A stretch of 9,705 bases of DNA. It comes from Rhodoferax sp. Its GTDB lineage: Bacteria; Pseudomonadota; Gammaproteobacteria; Burkholderiales; Burkholderiaceae_C. A model generated the notes under the pieces. That model was not told the DNA's origin. It ran no database searches and worked only from the letters and a program-made list of their open reading frames with translations. Location of the stretch: assembly GCA_017880985.1 (NCBI GenBank), contig JADGRK010000069.1:1-9705 (forward strand), read 5' to 3'. Position numbers and translations under genes: made by a program. Positions within the stretch are counted from its first letter, which is position 1, and every line of letters starts with the position of its first letter. This document shows, piece after piece, positions 1 through 6,028 of the stretch.

Positions 1-648
1 AAAGCGGTTGGAGTTGTAGATGGCACCCGGCTTCATCTGCTCTGGCGGCACGTCGCCGGGCATCACCAGCTCGTCTCCGGTCGAAAACAGGGCCACCCGG
101 GGGCGCCGCGCCACGGCCAGCTTGTTCATGCCAATACTGGCCGCCAACCCAAGTGAGGCAGGTGTAAGGCGCTCTCCTTTTGAAAGCACTACAGCACCCC
201 TCAAAACATCTTCACCGGCACGGCGAATCCACTGTCCCAGCTTCGGCGTCACTTTGATGCGGACCGAGCCATCCGCCTGAAGTTCGCAATCTTCCTGCAT
301 CACCACCGCATCAGCACCCGGCGGAATCGGCGCGCCGGTGAAAATCCGCGCCACCGTCATGGCTGCCAGCGCGCGGCCAGAAGCCCCCGCTGGAATGCGC
401 TGCGACACGGGCAATGCCTTTGCCGGATCAGCCAGGTCGGCACAACGCACCGCATAGCCATCCATCGAACTGTTGTCCTGCGGGGGCACCTGCAGGCCTG
501 ACACCAGGTCTTGCGCCAGCACCCGACCGTCGGCGTCGAAGCTTGAGACCCGCTCGGTGCCAGTCAACGCGACGGCATAGCCCATCAGCTCAGTCAAGGC
601 ATCATTGAGCGCCTTCAGCGGCTTGGGGGCAGGTCGTGCGGTGGTCAT
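1..648 (-). CDS. moeA: Molybdopterin molybdenumtransferase MoeA, N-terminal 216 codons (runs off left edge)
   Basis: MoeA inserts molybdenum into adenylylated molybdopterin, the last common step of Mo-cofactor synthesis in the cytoplasm. I translated the minus strand from the ATG at 648-646 and it stays open to base 1. Visible family motifs are DNSSMDGYAV (residues 59-67 region), the stretch IFTGAPIPPGADAVV (about 102-116), a GEDV segment (145-148) and STGDEL (189-194). The last matches the start of the MoCF-binding/GEPH domain, and the motif NSNR follows at 212-215. The family is usually about 400 residues, so roughly half is present and the C-terminal part of the MoCF domain and domain IV lie outside the window. 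The start ATG overlaps the mobB stop as ATGA, which fixes the start and points to translational coupling. The usual DNSAMDGYA motif carries Ser in place of the first Ala, a mild change. Identification is firm; the symbol could be moeA1/moeA2 if the genome has paralogues. Confidence 0.95.
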   Translation of the reverse strand, partial: MTTARPAPKPLKALNDALTELMGYAVALTGTERVSSFDADGRVLAQDLVSGLQVPPQDNSSMDGYAVRCADLADPAKALPVSQRIPAGASGRALAAMTVARIFTGAPIPPGADAVVMQEDCELQADGSVRIKVTPKLGQWIRRAGEDVLRGAVVLSKGERLTPASLGLAASIGMNKLAVARRPRVALFSTGDELVMPGDVPPEQMKPGAIYNSNRF

Positions 649-1178
649 TGGTAGCTCTCGGAGTTGTAGTCAAAACGCGCACCTTGCGAGAGCAACCAAT
701 CTACCACCGCGTCCGGGGCATTGAGGTCGAGCAGCTGCAAGCCGGTGGGGATTGGCAATTGGCCGGGTGAGTCGGTGGCAATGGCGGTGATGAAGTGATC
801 ATCAGCGTAACGCGCAGGTTTGCCGGATTGGGCGCGCCAGACTTCAATTTTGAGCAAATCCGAGTCTTTGAAGCCCTCCACCAGCACCCAATCCACACCC
901 TCGTACAACTCGGCAATCAACTGGTGCACGGTGGGCCGCTTGGGCACCTCAAACTCGCGCATCAGCGCCAGCCGCCTGTCGGACGCCACCACCACTTCAA
1001 AAGCCCCGGCTTCGCGATGGCGAAAGGTGTCTTTGCCCTCCTGGTCAATGTCAAAGCGGTGATGCGCGTGCTTCACCACCGACACGCGCAAGCCTTTGAG
1101 CCGCAGCGCCGGAATCAGGCGCTCAACCAGCGTCGTCTTGCCCGAACCGGAAAAACCGGCGAATCCAACCACTTTCAT
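645..1178 (-). CDS. mobB: Molybdopterin-guanine dinucleotide biosynthesis adaptor protein MobB
   Basis: MobB is a GTP-binding P-loop protein that assists MobA in turning Mo-molybdopterin into the guanine dinucleotide cofactor; it is not strictly essential in E. coli. The 177-residue product begins with a beta strand and a Walker A loop, GFSGSGKTT at residues 8-16. It continues with the MobB-typical segment VVKHAHHRFDIDQEGKDTFRH (about 34-54, here named rather than dissected), then REAGA and, near residue 100, DWVLVEGFKD, the family's Walker-B-like/EGFK element. Length matches the family (about 170-180). The start is the only ATG that keeps the P-loop at the usual distance. Its upstream region (AACGAAAG) gives only a weak ribosome-binding site and falls inside a repeat copy. 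It overlaps moeA by four bases, so the two cofactor genes form a pair. A 127-bp gap separates it from thrC, so it may have its own promoter or depend on read-through. Confidence 0.94.
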   Translation of the reverse strand: MKVVGFAGFSGSGKTTLVERLIPALRLKGLRVSVVKHAHHRFDIDQEGKDTFRHREAGAFEVVVASDRRLALMREFEVPKRPTVHQLIAELYEGVDWVLVEGFKDSDLLKIEVWRAQSGKPARYADDHFITAIATDSPGQLPIPTGLQLLDLNAPDAVVDWLLSQGARFDYNSESYQ

Positions 1179-1183
1179 TACAA

Positions 1184-1243
1184 TTTACTTTCGTTTTGAT
1201 AGCGTCCAGCACATGATTGACGGGCGTTACAAGCATTTTGTGG
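1184..1243 (+). repeat. Short intergenic repeat, copy A (Comamonadaceae-type element)
   Basis: This 60-base stretch, read on the plus strand, aligns with 4173-4113 read on the minus strand at roughly 60% identity (about 37 of 60 by hand count). Matching blocks are TTTACT at the left, TTTT(G)ATAGC near position 12-20, and an ACGGGCGTTACAAGC / ACGGGGGCTACAGGC block about 20 bases further on. The layout (a TTTGATAGC-like head, a variable middle, a GGGCGCTACAGGC-like tail) agrees with a dispersed non-coding element I remember from Rhodoferax, Polaromonas and Acidovorax spacers; that link is from memory. It starts five bases upstream of the mobB ATG, so it supplies mobB's leader and ribosome-binding region. 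Confidence 0.55.
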
Positions 1244-1280
1244 GGTCGATTTCAATCGACCAGGCCGAATCAATTCGGCC
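1244..1280. repeat. Two tandem 18-bp palindromes with compensatory differences
   Basis: The sequence GGTCGATTTCAATCGACC (1244-1261) is followed after one base by GGCCGAATCAATTCGGCC (1263-1280). Each has an 8-bp perfect inverted repeat around two central bases, or a 7-bp stem with a 4-base loop if drawn as RNA. The two units differ at two stem pairs, T-A to C-G at pair 3 and T-A to A-T at pair 7, and both changes keep pairing. A direct repeat TACAAGCA flanks the block (1228-1235 and 1282-1289). No T-tract follows either stem on either strand, so these do not look like classic intrinsic terminators. They could be 3'-end stabilising hairpins of the hom-thrC mRNA, part of a mobile palindromic repeat, or paired protein sites. 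Confidence 0.75.
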
Positions 1281-1305
1281 CTACAAGCAAAACCAAAAGC
1301 GTATG

Positions 1306-2733
1306 TCAATCGCATTTCTCGGCAATGAAAGTTTTGATCGCCTGCACGTCAGCCGCCATTTGGGTGACGCGTTTGGGCCGCGCCTCAATGCCGACAAACC
1401 TGGCCGGACGATCCGGTTCGCGGCCGGTGGCCTCCACAATGGTGGCGGCAAATTTGATCGGCAGCGCGGTTTCCAGAACGATCATCGCAATACCTGCCTG
1501 CAGATGCTCACGCGCCACCTTGACGCCGTCGGCGGTGTGCGTGTCGATCATCATGCCATGGCGCTCATAGGCATCTTTGATGGTGGCCAAGCGGTCACTG
1601 TGGGTGCTCTTGCCGCTATCGAACCCGTAGCGCCTTGCGGCCTGACCGAAGGCCGGGTGAGCGCTCAAGTCGAATTGACCGACGCGGGCCAGCGCGTCGC
1701 CAAACAAAGATTTGATGCGCGCCCCGTCACGCCCCAGCAGGTCAAACACAAAACGCTCAAAGTTGCTGGCTTTGGAGATGTCCATCGACGGGCTGGAGGT
1801 CTCATGGGTGTCGGCACTGGCGCGCACCCGATAGACGCCGGTCTTGAAAAACTCATCAAGCACATCGTTTTCGTTGGTGGCCACCACCAGCCGGGCAATC
1901 GGCAGGCCCATCATGCGTGCCACATGGCCGGCACAGACATTGCCAAAGTTGCCGCTCGGCACGGTGAAACTGACCTTTTCAGAATTCGCTTCAGTGGCCT
2001 GGAAGTAGCCGGCAAAGTAGTACACCACCTGCGCCAGCAAGCGCGCCCAGTTAATCGAATTGACAGTGCCAATGTGGTACTTGCGCTTGAAGTCCAGGTC
2101 GTTGCTGACCGCTTTGACCAGGTCCTGGCAGTCGTCAAACACGCCCTCGACCGCGATGTTGTAGATGTTGTCGTCCATCAAGCTGAACATCTGCGCCTGC
2201 TGGAACGGGCTCATGCGCCCTTGGGGGCTGGTCATGAACACGCGCACGCCTTGCTTGCCGCGCATGGCGTACTCGGCTGCGCTGCCGGTGTCGCCGCTGG
2301 TGGCCCCCAGAATGTTGAGCTCTTCACCGCGGCGCGCCAGCTCGTACTCAAACAGGTTGCCCAGCAACTGCATCGCCAGGTCCTTGAACGCCAGCGTCGG
2401 GCCGTTGGCCAGGGCTTCGAGCCAGATGCCGTTCTCAAGATGGCGCAGCGGCACAATCTCGCCGCTGCCAAACACCTCAACGGTGTAGGTCTTGTGGCAA
2501 ATCGCCCGCAGGTCGGCGGCGGGAATGTCGTCAATGTAGAGCGACAAGATCTCGAACGCCAACTCTGCGTAACCCTGACTGTGATAGACGTCACGCCAAC
2601 GGCTCAGGGTGGCGTCGTCGATGTGCGGATACGCCTCGGGCAAATACAGGCCGCCATCCGGGGCCAGGCCTTCGAGCAAAATTTCGCAAAAACGCTTGCG
2701 ACCGGGATCGCCGCGGGTGGAGAGGTAGTTCAT
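1306..2733 (-). CDS. thrC: Threonine synthase
   Basis: PLP enzyme converting O-phospho-L-homoserine to L-threonine, the last step of threonine synthesis. The 475-residue product opens with MNYLSTRGD, typical of the long (fold type II, bacterial/yeast-like) class. It carries the PLP-lysine motif PTLAFKDLAMQ with Lys117, the ATSGDTGSAA motif (about 144-153) and SGNFGN in the middle of the chain, part of the phosphate-binding region. Length fits the class of about 470-480. The start ATG (2733-2731) lies one base after the hom stop, giving TGA-C-ATG. The purine-rich stretch AAGGAAGAG inside the hom end can serve as the ribosome-binding site, so translation is probably coupled to hom. The frame stays open upstream to 2832, but that extension would overlap the hom C-terminus and lacks family similarity. 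Downstream are tandem palindromes rather than a plain terminator. Confidence 0.97.
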   Translation of the reverse strand: MNYLSTRGDPGRKRFCEILLEGLAPDGGLYLPEAYPHIDDATLSRWRDVYHSQGYAELAFEILSLYIDDIPAADLRAICHKTYTVEVFGSGEIVPLRHLENGIWLEALANGPTLAFKDLAMQLLGNLFEYELARRGEELNILGATSGDTGSAAEYAMRGKQGVRVFMTSPQGRMSPFQQAQMFSLMDDNIYNIAVEGVFDDCQDLVKAVSNDLDFKRKYHIGTVNSINWARLLAQVVYYFAGYFQATEANSEKVSFTVPSGNFGNVCAGHVARMMGLPIARLVVATNENDVLDEFFKTGVYRVRASADTHETSSPSMDISKASNFERFVFDLLGRDGARIKSLFGDALARVGQFDLSAHPAFGQAARRYGFDSGKSTHSDRLATIKDAYERHGMMIDTHTADGVKVAREHLQAGIAMIVLETALPIKFAATIVEATGREPDRPARFVGIEARPKRVTQMAADVQAIKTFIAEKCD

Positions 2734-2734
2734 G

Positions 2735-4102
2735 TCAGGCCAGCTCTTCCTTGCGAATCCGGGTGATCGGCTCCAGCACCGTCGGCAAGGACTGCATCTG
2801 GGCCATGGCCGCATCCATTTTGGCTTCGACACAGTCGTGCGTCAGAATGATCACGTCCGTTTGCGCCACCTGTGCTTTGTCACCCGCGCTGGGTTCACCC
2901 CCGACTTCGTCGGCTTCGCGCTGCAACACAGCGTCGATGCTGATACCCGCTTGCGCCAGTATGCCGGTGACCTTGGCCAGCACACCCGCCTCGTCGGCCA
3001 CGCGCAAGCGCAGGTAATAACTGGTCACCACCTCGCCCATCGGCAGCACCGGCAAATCGCTCATGGCGTCGGGCTGAAACGCCAGATGGGGCACGCGCTG
3101 CGCCGCGTCCGCGGTGTGCAGACGGGTGATGTCCACCAGGTCGGCAATGACGGCGCTGGCGGTGGGCTCGGAACCGGCGCCCTTGCCGTAGTAGAGCGTG
3201 GTGCCAACCGCGTCGCCCTGCACCACGACCGCGTTCATGGCCCCTTCGACGTTGGCAATCAGTCGCTTGGTGGGCACCAGAGACGGGTGTACGCGCAACT
3301 CAATCCCGGCCGCAGAGCCTTGCGCCGCGTTGGCTCCGCGGCGCTTGGTGATGCCCAACAGCTTGATGCGGTAACCCAGTTGCTCAGCGTATCGGATGTC
3401 GGCCGCAGCCAGCCTGCTGATGCCTTCAACATAGGCCTTGTCAAACTGCACCGGTATGCCAAACGCGATTGAACACATGATGGTGATCTTGTGCGCAGCG
3501 TCCACTCCTTCGATGTCAAAGCTTGGGTCGGCCTCGGCATAACCCAGGCGTTGCGCGTCCTTGAGCGCCAGCGCGAAGTCCAGCCCCTTGTCGCGCATCT
3601 CGGACAGGATGAAATTGGTGGTGCCATTGATAATGCCCGCAATCCACTCGATTCGATTCGCCGTCAAGCCCTCGCGCAGGGCCTTGATGATCGGGATGCC
3701 ACCAGCCACCGCGGCTTCAAACGCCACCATCACCCCTTTGGCGGAGGCAGCAGCAAAAATCTCGGTGCCATGCACTGCCAGCAGGGCCTTGTTGGCGGTC
3801 ACCACGTGCTTGCCCGCCGCAATGGCTTCCAGCACCAGGGTCCTGGCAATGCCGCAGCCACCGATGAGTTCAATCACGATGTCGATATCCGGATTGGCGA
3901 TCACGGCGCGGGCATCATTGACCACCTTGACGCCCTTACCGACCAGCTTTTGCGCCCGCGCCACATCCAGATCCGCCACCATGGTGATCTCAATGCCACG
4001 CCCAGCGCGGCGCTTGATTTCTTCCTGGTTGCGACGCAGCACATTGAACGTACCGGAGCCCACCACCCCTATGCCCAGAAGGCCCACTTGAATCGGTTTC
4101 AT
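2735..4102 (-). CDS. hom: Homoserine dehydrogenase with C-terminal ACT domain
   Basis: NAD(P)-dependent reduction of aspartate 4-semialdehyde to homoserine, the branch-point step to threonine and methionine. The 455-residue product has a Rossmann loop GIGVVGSG (residues 10-17), the TANKALLA segment with Asn104-Lys105, and the substrate/catalytic signature ADPSFDIEGVDAAHK (191-205), where Lys205 is the expected catalytic lysine. An ACT domain follows from about residue 360 (motif DEAGVLAKVTGIL near 370-385), the usual site of threonine feedback control in this monofunctional type. It is somewhat longer than common homologues of about 435-440. Two spots look extended: RRGANAAQGSAAG before the VHPSLVP segment, and a charged loop (about residues 398-415) between ACT strands. 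I chose ATG 4102 because KPIQVGLLGIG is the usual N-terminus; an in-frame ATG two codons upstream (4108) is also possible. Neither has a clear Shine-Dalgarno sequence, and the 71-base gap upstream is almost entirely a repeat copy. Confidence 0.96.
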   Translation of the reverse strand: MKPIQVGLLGIGVVGSGTFNVLRRNQEEIKRRAGRGIEITMVADLDVARAQKLVGKGVKVVNDARAVIANPDIDIVIELIGGCGIARTLVLEAIAAGKHVVTANKALLAVHGTEIFAAASAKGVMVAFEAAVAGGIPIIKALREGLTANRIEWIAGIINGTTNFILSEMRDKGLDFALALKDAQRLGYAEADPSFDIEGVDAAHKITIMCSIAFGIPVQFDKAYVEGISRLAAADIRYAEQLGYRIKLLGITKRRGANAAQGSAAGIELRVHPSLVPTKRLIANVEGAMNAVVVQGDAVGTTLYYGKGAGSEPTASAVIADLVDITRLHTADAAQRVPHLAFQPDAMSDLPVLPMGEVVTSYYLRLRVADEAGVLAKVTGILAQAGISIDAVLQREADEVGGEPSAGDKAQVAQTDVIILTHDCVEAKMDAAMAQMQSLPTVLEPITRIRKEELA

Positions 4103-4112
4103 AAACATTATT

Positions 4113-4173
4113 GGTTAAATCAGCCTGTAGCCCCCGTAAAATAACCGTGAGCCGCTATAAAATAAATAGTAAA
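4113..4173 (-). repeat. Short intergenic repeat, copy B (same family as copy A)
   Basis: Read on the minus strand from 4173 to 4113, this 61-base stretch begins TTTACTATTTATTTTATAGC and ends with GGGCTACAGGC then GATTTAACC, matching copy A (1184-1243, plus strand) in order and spacing. It begins directly after the TAG stop of the aminotransferase gene and ends ten bases before the hom start, so it fills the whole spacer. The head contains CTAT...ATAG, a small inverted repeat. It may therefore carry the hom leader; I could not place a convincing -35/-10 pair in it. Confidence 0.6.
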
Positions 4174-5400
4174 CTAGTTGCTGTGACGTTTGCGATAGGC
4201 TTCAAGAAACTTGGCCACCCGGCCAATCGCTTCACGCAAATCATCCTCGTGCGGCAAAAACACAATCCGGAAATGGTCCGGCGCCGGCCAGTTGAAGCCG
4301 GTGCCCTGCACCAGCATGACGCGGGTTTCCCGCAGCAGTTCCAGAAAGAATTGCTGGTCATCTTCAATTGGGTACAGCGTTGGGTCGAGGCGCGGAAACA
4401 TGTAGAGCGCGGCACTCGGCTTGACGCAAGTCACCCCCGGAATCGCCGTGATCAGTTCATACGCGAGATCGCGCTGACGCCGCAGGCGGCCGCCCTCACC
4501 CACCAGGTCGTTGATGCTCTGGTAACCACCGAGTGCGGTCTGGATCGCCCATTGGCCCGGCACGTTCGAACACAGCCGCATATTCGAGAGCATGTTGAGC
4601 CCTTCGATATAGTCCATGGCTGACTTTTTATCGCCCGAAACCACCATCCAGCCGGCCCGGTAGCCACACGAACGGTAACTCTTGGAAAGCGAGTTGAAGG
4701 TCAGCGTCAGCACATCATCACTGAGCGAGCCAATGGCCGTGTGTTTGGCACCGTCGTACAACATCTTGTCATAGACCTCATCGGCAAAAATCACCAGGCC
4801 ATGCTCCCGCGCGATCTGCACAATCGCCTTCAGCAGCTCATCAGAATAGAGCGCGCCGGTCGGGTTGTTGGGATTGATCACCACGATACCCTTGGTGCGT
4901 GACGTGATTTTGGCGCGAATGTCGTTGAGGTCAGGCATCCAGCCTTGCGATTCGTCGCACAAGTAGTGCACCGGAGTGGCGCCCGACAAGCTGACGGCCG
5001 CCGTCCACAGCGGATAGTCAGGCGATGGCAGCAGTAACTCATCGCCGCTGTCGAGTAGCCCATTGGTCGCCATGACAATCAGTTCGCTGGCACCATTACC
5101 CAGGTAAATATCGTCCAGCGTCACACCCTTGATGCCTTGCTGCTGGCTGTAATGCATGACCGCCTTGCGCGCCGCAAAAATGCCTTTGCTATCGGAATAC
5201 CCAGCCGAGTTGGGCAGATTGCGAATCATGTCCTGCTGGATCTCCTCCGGCGCGTCAAAGCCGAATACTGCCAGGTTACCAATATTGAGCTTGATGATCT
5301 GGTGACCTTCCTCCTCCATCTGGCGCGCTGCATCCATGATGGGGCCACGGATGTCGTAACAGACATTGGCTAGTTTGGCTGATTTTCGAATGATCTTCAA
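4174..5400 (-). CDS. alaA: PLP-dependent aminotransferase, AlaA type (glutamate-pyruvate)
   Basis: Class I/II fold-type I aminotransferase, closely resembling as remembered the E. coli AlaA alanine transaminase along its whole length: KLANVCYDIRGP at the start, DSKGIFAARKA, YIGNG-like YLGNGASELI, PSPDYPLWTAAVSLS, NPNNPTG (176-182), DEVYDK (207-212), LSKSYR with the PLP lysine Lys240, and GTGFNWPAPDHFRIV near the C-terminus containing the carboxylate-binding Arg. Its 408 residues compare with about 405 in E. coli. The likely role is alanine synthesis from pyruvate and glutamate in the cytoplasm. The start is a TTG (5400-5398): the conserved N-terminus begins there, no ATG is available until residue 22, and GGAGGG lies four to five bases upstream. 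The gene heads a minus-strand series with hom and thrC 71 bases downstream, an arrangement I recall from many Burkholderiales. Exact substrate range cannot be read from sequence. Confidence 0.92.
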   Translation of the reverse strand: MKIIRKSAKLANVCYDIRGPIMDAARQMEEEGHQIIKLNIGNLAVFGFDAPEEIQQDMIRNLPNSAGYSDSKGIFAARKAVMHYSQQQGIKGVTLDDIYLGNGASELIVMATNGLLDSGDELLLPSPDYPLWTAAVSLSGATPVHYLCDESQGWMPDLNDIRAKITSRTKGIVVINPNNPTGALYSDELLKAIVQIAREHGLVIFADEVYDKMLYDGAKHTAIGSLSDDVLTLTFNSLSKSYRSCGYRAGWMVVSGDKKSAMDYIEGLNMLSNMRLCSNVPGQWAIQTALGGYQSINDLVGEGGRLRRQRDLAYELITAIPGVTCVKPSAALYMFPRLDPTLYPIEDDQQFFLELLRETRVMLVQGTGFNWPAPDHFRIVFLPHEDDLREAIGRVAKFLEAYRKRHSN

Positions 5401-5421
5401 AGTCCCTCCGGAGATAGGTGG

Positions 5422-5460
5422 TGCGGGGCGAAACTTATAATTTGACCACAGTTCCCCGCA
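5422..5460. promoter_or_regulatory. Operator-like inverted repeat around the divergent promoter region
   Basis: TGCGGGG at 5422-5428 is mirrored perfectly by CCCCGCA at 5454-5460, with a further AAC/GTT pair inside (5432-5434 and 5451-5453). The arm centres are 32 bp apart, about three helical turns, so both arms face the same side of the DNA. The interval contains TATAAT (5436-5441). This would suit a dimeric or looping regulator of one or both divergent genes; the regulator is unknown. Confidence 0.4.
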
Positions 5461-5461
5461 A
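5434..5461 (-). promoter_or_regulatory. Candidate sigma-70 promoter for the alaA-hom-thrC series
   Basis: On the minus strand TTGCGG (5461-5456) is followed after 16 bases by TATAAG (5439-5434), about 33 bases upstream of the TTG start. The -35 box matches TTGACA at four of six positions and the -10 box matches TATAAT at five of six. On the plus strand the same AT patch reads a perfect TATAAT (5436-5441), but no good -35 box lies 16-18 bases before it. This is a pattern match only. Confidence 0.45.
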
Positions 5462-5508
5462 TATCCCCTGATGATTCAGCACCCCCACCAGACCCCCTCT
5501 TTTCAATC

Positions 5509-5889
5509 ATGAAAATGCAACCCGACTTCATTGGCACACAATCAATCAGCGGCTACGGCCCAGGCTGGATTGGCATTGGGATTGAAAAGATCAACACCAG
5601 CGTGGTGATTGGATCACGGGGCGAACGCTTCCACTGGGCTTGCCAGCGTTTCGAAGACCTGAGCCCTGATCACTTTGCCCAACTCGCCGCCCTGAACACC
5701 GAACTGATCATTTTCGGCAGTGGCAACCGGCTCCGGTTTCCGCAAGCCAACTGGCTAAAGCCTTTGATTGACAAGCAAATCGGCATTGAAACGATGGACA
5801 CCCAGGCGGCCTGCCGCACCTACAACATTCTGGCCGGCGAGGGGCGCTGCGTGGCCGTCGCACTGCTGCTGGAAACCCCTTCGGGTTAA
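5509..5889 (+). CDS. Mth938-like (DUF498/Xcc1710-like) small protein
   Basis: This 126-residue protein fits the Mth938-like/DUF498 family, whose human member NDUFAF3 helps assemble respiratory complex I; the bacterial role is not established. Visible family-type features are the hydrophobic GYGPGWIGI-IEKINTSVVIG opening, the LIIFGSGNRLRFP core (about 66-78), and TMDTQAACRTYNILAGEGRCVAVALLL at the C-terminus (residues about 96-122), which together suggest the small alpha/beta single-domain fold. No signal peptide or membrane segment is seen, so it is probably cytoplasmic. The start at 5509 has no Shine-Dalgarno sequence; a C-rich pyrimidine stretch (5481-5503) sits there instead. A 6-bp inverted repeat TTTTCA/TGAAAA (5500-5505, 5510-5515) brackets the start codon, and a second in-frame ATG at 5515 is an alternative. 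It is divergent from alaA and 139 bases ahead of bcp. Confidence 0.88.
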   Translation: MKMQPDFIGTQSISGYGPGWIGIGIEKINTSVVIGSRGERFHWACQRFEDLSPDHFAQLAALNTELIIFGSGNRLRFPQANWLKPLIDKQIGIETMDTQAACRTYNILAGEGRCVAVALLLETPSG

Positions 5890-6028
5890 TACCGGTACCC
5901 GCGCGCCGCGTATGCATGATTTTAAGAGTAAAATTAGAGCTTGTAGTCGGGGGTGCAGAAGCGCTGTCAGAGGACAAGGCCCACGACTTGAGCGAATGAC
6001 GCATCCTGTCACACGAGATTGAAGAACC
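5890..6028 (+). promoter_or_regulatory. bcp upstream region with possible structured leader
   Basis: This 139-base gap holds no gene. An AT-rich inverted repeat ATTTTA-AGAG-TAAAAT (5919-5934) includes a TAAAAT that could act as a -10 box, though no good -35 box is visible. Downstream, AGTCG (5945-5949) pairs with CGACT (5984-5988), extended inward by GGG/CCC (5951-5953, 5980-5982) and outward, after a small bulge, by GCT/AGC (5939-5941, 5991-5993). Within it TGTC-AGAG-GACA (5965-5976) forms a short hairpin. I do not recognise a known riboswitch or RNA family. GAAG six bases before the ATG is a weak ribosome-binding site for bcp. Confidence 0.35.

Noticed and set aside
1244..1280. The tandem palindromes as intrinsic terminators of hom-thrC.
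   Set aside because: Neither stem is followed by a run of T on the minus strand (CC-ACAAAAT and TGG-type sequence follow), so a simple rho-independent signal is not supported.
1096..2766. A 556-codon open frame on the plus strand opposite mobB and thrC.
   Set aside because: Its translation is composition-driven (Ala, Val, His, Gln), has no recognisable domain, and covers the noncoding spacer and two real genes.
2734..2832. N-terminal extension of thrC to an ATG at 2832.
   Set aside because: It would overlap the hom C-terminus; MNYLSTRGD at 2733 is the family start and sits one base after the hom stop.
2732..4144. Plus-strand open frames (2732-3472 and 3491-4144) opposite hom.
   Set aside because: They shadow the well-supported hom gene and show no family motif.
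5441..5470. A plus-strand promoter starting with TTGACC at 5442-5447 for the Mth938-like gene.
   Set aside because: No acceptable -10 box lies 16-18 bases downstream; the position falls in CCCCTG.
5890..6028. A known riboswitch or tRNA-like element upstream of bcp.
   Set aside because: The pairing does not match any consensus I know (no T-loop, acceptor stem or ligand-core motif); it is listed only as an unassigned structured leader.
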